Below are positions 38,905 to 41,050 of a DNA stretch of 41,050 nucleotides, piece after piece. The DNA lies in contig JAYFNU010000020.1 of the NCBI GenBank assembly GCA_034933305.1, positions 1 to 41,050 of the forward strand, in the 5' to 3' direction. The notes beneath the pieces were generated by a model that saw only the letters and a list, made by a program, of their open reading frames with translations, was not told the origin of the DNA and did no database searches. The translations under genes and the position numbers were made by a program. Each line of letters begins with the position of its first letter. Position 1 is the first letter of the stretch. The DNA is from JAYFNU01 sp034933305. Lineage in GTDB: Bacteria; Bacillota; Clostridia; Oscillospirales; Ruminococcaceae.

Positions 38905-40453
38905 GTTCTTTTTTCTCCTTTTCACCGGCGAGCCGGTACAGCGGCAGCAGTTTGCCGAAGATTTTCGTGAAGATGTTCTCGTAGATGTCCTGATAGATCG
39001 CGTGCTTTTTCATGTCGGGCTCGAAGCGGTCGCGCACATGCACCATGGCGGCGACGGCCTCCTTGTAGTCCTTGAAACAGCCGAGCGCGCGGAAAGCGAC
39101 CATGGCGCTGCCGATGCCGCAGGCCTCGTGCGTCGCGGTGCGCACCACGGGCAGGCCGAACATGTCGGCTGTGATCTGGCAGATCTCGGCGCTCTGCGAG
39201 CCGCCGCCGCCGAGATAGAGTTCCCTGATCTCGGTGTGCGCGCGCTTTTCCATCATGCGCATGCCCTCGTAGAGGCTGAAGTTGATGCCCTCGATGATGG
39301 CGCGGTAGATGTGGATGCGCGTGTGCACGTCGGAGAAGCCGATGATGGCGCCCTTGGCGTGCGGCATCGAGACGCCGGGCGTGAAGTAGGGCTGCAGGAT
39401 GAGCCCGTCGCATCCGGGCGGCACGTCGGAGAGCCGCTTGTTGAGCAGCTCCTCCGCCGAGCAGCCGAGCGACTCGGCCTGCCGGACTTCCTTCTCGGCG
39501 AATTCCCGCTTGAACCACGACACGAGCCAGTAGCCGCGGTAGACCTGTATCTCGGGGTTCCAGAGCCCGTCGACGACCGCGCAATAGGGCGGCAGGAAGG
39601 GCTGCGGCTCGACATAGTGATCGGTCGCAAGCTGAATGGTCGCCGTCGTGCCGAAGCTGACGGCCGCCTTGTCGGGGCCGATGACCGACAGCCCGAGCGT
39701 CTCGCAGCCCTTGTCGGAGCCCGTGGCGATGAGCGGCAGGCCCTCGGCGAGCCCCGTCGCGGCCGCGGCCGCGGCCGTGACCGCGCCCATGACGGTCTCG
39801 GGCTTGACGAGCTCGTAGAGTTTGGAATCGTCCATCTCGAACACGCAGCGCGTGAGGTCGCTCTTTTTCATCCATTTGCGCGCCCGGTTATCGAAGGGGA
39901 TGTGGCCGATGGCGCCGGCGTCGGCGTCGATGACCTTGCCGCACAGGCGGAAGTTGAGATAGGTCGACAGCAGAACGAACCAGCGGGTCTTTTCCCAGAT
40001 CTCCGGCTCGTTTTCGAGCACCCAGTTGCACGCCGACGTCTCGCGCTGCAGATCGACCGTGTCGATCATGCCGACCGCGGTGTAGAGCGCCCGCTTGAGG
40101 GGGGACAGGGGCACCGAGCACTTCGTGCGGCGCTTGTCGAGCCAGATGATGACGTCCCGCAGCGGCGCGCCGTTCTCATCGAGGCACAGCGCCGTGTCGC
40201 GGATCGTCGTCACGGTGACGGCGGCGATGTCGCCCCAGCGGCCGCCCGCCTTTTCGCGCAGCTCCTTCGCGCACGTGCATACGGCTTCCCAGTAGAAGTC
40301 GGGACGCTGTTCGGCCCAGTCCGGGTATTTGGAGTAATAGGGCTTTTCATAGCGCAGCTGCGCCTTGTGCAGGATCGTGCCCTGCGCGTCGACCAGAACG
40401 GCGCGCGCGCTCTGCGTGCCGACGTCGAAGGTGATGACGAGCGGCGAAGACAT
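38888..40453 (-). CDS. FGGY family carbohydrate kinase
   Basis: A 521-residue ATP-dependent kinase of the xylulose/glycerol kinase superfamily. Domain 1 opens with the phosphate-binding ITFDVGTQSARAVLVD. The second domain includes SFGTTATIQL (ATP adenosine/phosphate loop), PYFTPGVSMPHAKGAIIG and the family signature region YLGGGGSQSAEICQITADMFGLPV. The start follows GGGGGTG. The pairing with a YgcU-like oxidase suggests that it phosphorylates a polyol or keto sugar that the flavoenzyme then uses, or the reverse order. The substrate is not identifiable. Confidence 0.9.
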   Translation of the reverse strand: MSSPLVITFDVGTQSARAVLVDAQGTILHKAQLRYEKPYYSKYPDWAEQRPDFYWEAVCTCAKELREKAGGRWGDIAAVTVTTIRDTALCLDENGAPLRDVIIWLDKRRTKCSVPLSPLKRALYTAVGMIDTVDLQRETSACNWVLENEPEIWEKTRWFVLLSTYLNFRLCGKVIDADAGAIGHIPFDNRARKWMKKSDLTRCVFEMDDSKLYELVKPETVMGAVTAAAAAATGLAEGLPLIATGSDKGCETLGLSVIGPDKAAVSFGTTATIQLATDHYVEPQPFLPPYCAVVDGLWNPEIQVYRGYWLVSWFKREFAEKEVRQAESLGCSAEELLNKRLSDVPPGCDGLILQPYFTPGVSMPHAKGAIIGFSDVHTRIHIYRAIIEGINFSLYEGMRMMEKRAHTEIRELYLGGGGSQSAEICQITADMFGLPVVRTATHEACGIGSAMVAFRALGCFKDYKEAVAAMVHVRDRFEPDMKKHAIYQDIYENIFTKIFGKLLPLYRLAGEKEKKEHAASV

Positions 40454-40471
40454 GACAACACCCCCAGAATC

Positions 40472-40499
40472 ATATTATTTTTCGGATATTTGAACGCAA
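40472..40499 (-). promoter_or_regulatory. Promoter of the kinase-oxidase operon
   Basis: On the minus strand TTGCGT (40494-40499), 16 bp, TAATAT (40472-40477). Confidence 0.55.
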
Positions 40500-40546
40500 A
40501 TCACGGCTGCCTGAAGTTCTCCCGCGCCGAAACGCCCGCGCGCCCC

Positions 40547-40909
40547 GTTTCCCGAAGCGAAGGGGAGACCGATTAAAGAAAAACCGGCGGAAACAAAAGA
40601 CAGAGGCGCTGAATTTCACAATCTTCCCGGCGGCAAAGCGCCCGTCATTCTGCTTCCCGAAGCGAAGGGGAGAACCGATTAAAGAAGAATAAAATCAAAG
40701 AAAATAAAAATCAGAAACACTGCGTTCTGTAATCTCCCCGCGGCAAGGAGTTTGCCGTTCTGTTTCCCGAAGTGAAGAGGAGAACCGATTAAAGAAAAGT
40801 AAAACCGGAGAAAATAAAAATCCGAGGCGCTGTGTTCTGTTTTCTTACCGGCGGCAAAGCGCCTGCGCCCCGTTTCCCGAAGCGAAGGAGAGAACCAAAT
40901 AAAGAAGAG
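40547..40909. repeat. Tandem array of ~105-110 bp degenerate units
   Basis: The core (T/C)TTCCCGAAG(C/T)GAAG(G/A)(G/A)GAG, followed by an AACC-type base block and TAAAGAA, starts at 40547, 40652, 40762 and 40872, giving periods of 105, 110 and 110. Each unit continues with an AT-rich part (AAAATAAAAAT) and a GC-rich part with CGGC(A)AAG. The last unit is partial and runs into the hairpin repeat. Start codons and stops on both strands make coding unlikely. Confidence 0.85.
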
Positions 40910-41050
40910 AAAACCAGCGCAAACGGTCACAGTTTACGGAGGCGTTTGCGCGGCGGGGTTTTCAGGGTGTGGTCACACCCTGAACCGCCGAGGGGTGTGG
41001 GGGCCATCGGAAGCCCCCACGCTTTTGGTACTTTTCTCGCAGAAAAGTAC
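40910..41050. repeat. Dispersed repeat, copy 2
   Basis: Same 141-bp sequence and orientation as 15-155 with one difference at 40939. It contains the same three hairpins and is cut off by the window end, so the true repeat may be longer. Confidence 0.9.

Noticed and set aside
40547..40909. CRISPR array
   Set aside because: Periods of 105-110 bp with similarity spread along the unit, no short identical repeats with unique spacers and no cas genes.
40679..40930. Minus-strand hydrophobic reading frame in the repeat array
   Set aside because: Made only of the tandem repeat, with no start signal; Phe-rich content comes from the A-rich part of each unit.
1..41050. Terminal repeats as a sign that the window is a circular molecule
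   Set aside because: The match begins at 15 rather than 1 and has a mismatch, and the bases before it differ, so this is a dispersed repeat and not an assembly overlap.

Overview
The window looks like a chromosomal segment of an anaerobic, spore-forming, high-GC member of the Firmicutes (Clostridia, Oscillospiraceae-like). The basis is a SpoIID protein, a sigma-H type factor, a pyrophosphate-type phosphofructokinase, a flavodiiron protein with rubredoxins, AGGAGG ribosome binding sites, and GC-rich codon use throughout. This placement is inferred from gene content; no 16S rRNA gene is present. There are about 40 protein genes, two clear tRNA genes, one degenerate tRNA-like element, one manganese riboswitch, and several families of non-coding repeats. 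I see no transposase, integrase, phage module or CRISPR array.

Layout. 1-290 is a non-coding repeat ending in a possible promoter. 299-3137 is an rfbA-rfbD-rfbB operon for dTDP-rhamnose (rfbC is missing). 3182-4258 is an AT-rich membrane acyltransferase, unlike its neighbours in base composition, placed directly behind gltX. gltX and trpS diverge from a shared promoter region. After these come a ZIP metal transporter, then (minus strand) citrate synthase, a membrane protein and a 36-residue membrane peptide in an overlapping chain. 10107-18307 is a plus-strand housekeeping block: spoIID, hpf, a THUMP rRNA methyltransferase, an IphP-type phosphatase, citramalate synthase, PPi-phosphofructokinase and alanine racemase, closed by tRNA-Ser(UGA). 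The tRNA is followed by a curious structured copy of its own 3' end. The minus-strand block 18629-22073 holds trmK, a DUF1858 redox protein, a zinc-ribbon protein, the tRNA-like element, sigH and a MATE exporter.

22210-31371 is a carbohydrate locus: tRNA-Leu(CAA), an AraC regulator, and a divergent six-gene operon (ABC ATPase, permease, lipoprotein, second permease, GH3 glycosidase, HAD hydrolase) ending in a strong terminator. The GH3 enzyme has no signal peptide, so the model is import of a glycoside followed by cytoplasmic cleavage and perhaps dephosphorylation. 31475-32825 carries an alpha/beta hydrolase and a GNAT acetyltransferase. 32990-35232 is an oxygen or NO defence pair: a rubredoxin and a large flavodiiron protein carrying a flavin-reductase domain and two nearly identical rubredoxin domains. 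A metallophosphoesterase follows, then mntP under a yybP-ykoY riboswitch, then an FGGY kinase with an AGPS/YgcU-like FAD oxidase. The end of the window, 40547-41050, is a tandem array of ~105-110 bp units leading into the same repeat that opens the window (15-155 matches 40910-41050 with a single mismatch).

The points most worth following are: the FDP-flavin reductase-rubredoxin-rubredoxin fusion; the ABC ATPase in which every change falls on one of its two ATP sites; the AraC gene that appears leaderless with its -35 inside an operator repeat; the structured tRNA-Ser-derived element; the tRNA-like element behind sigH; and the repeat family at both ends.
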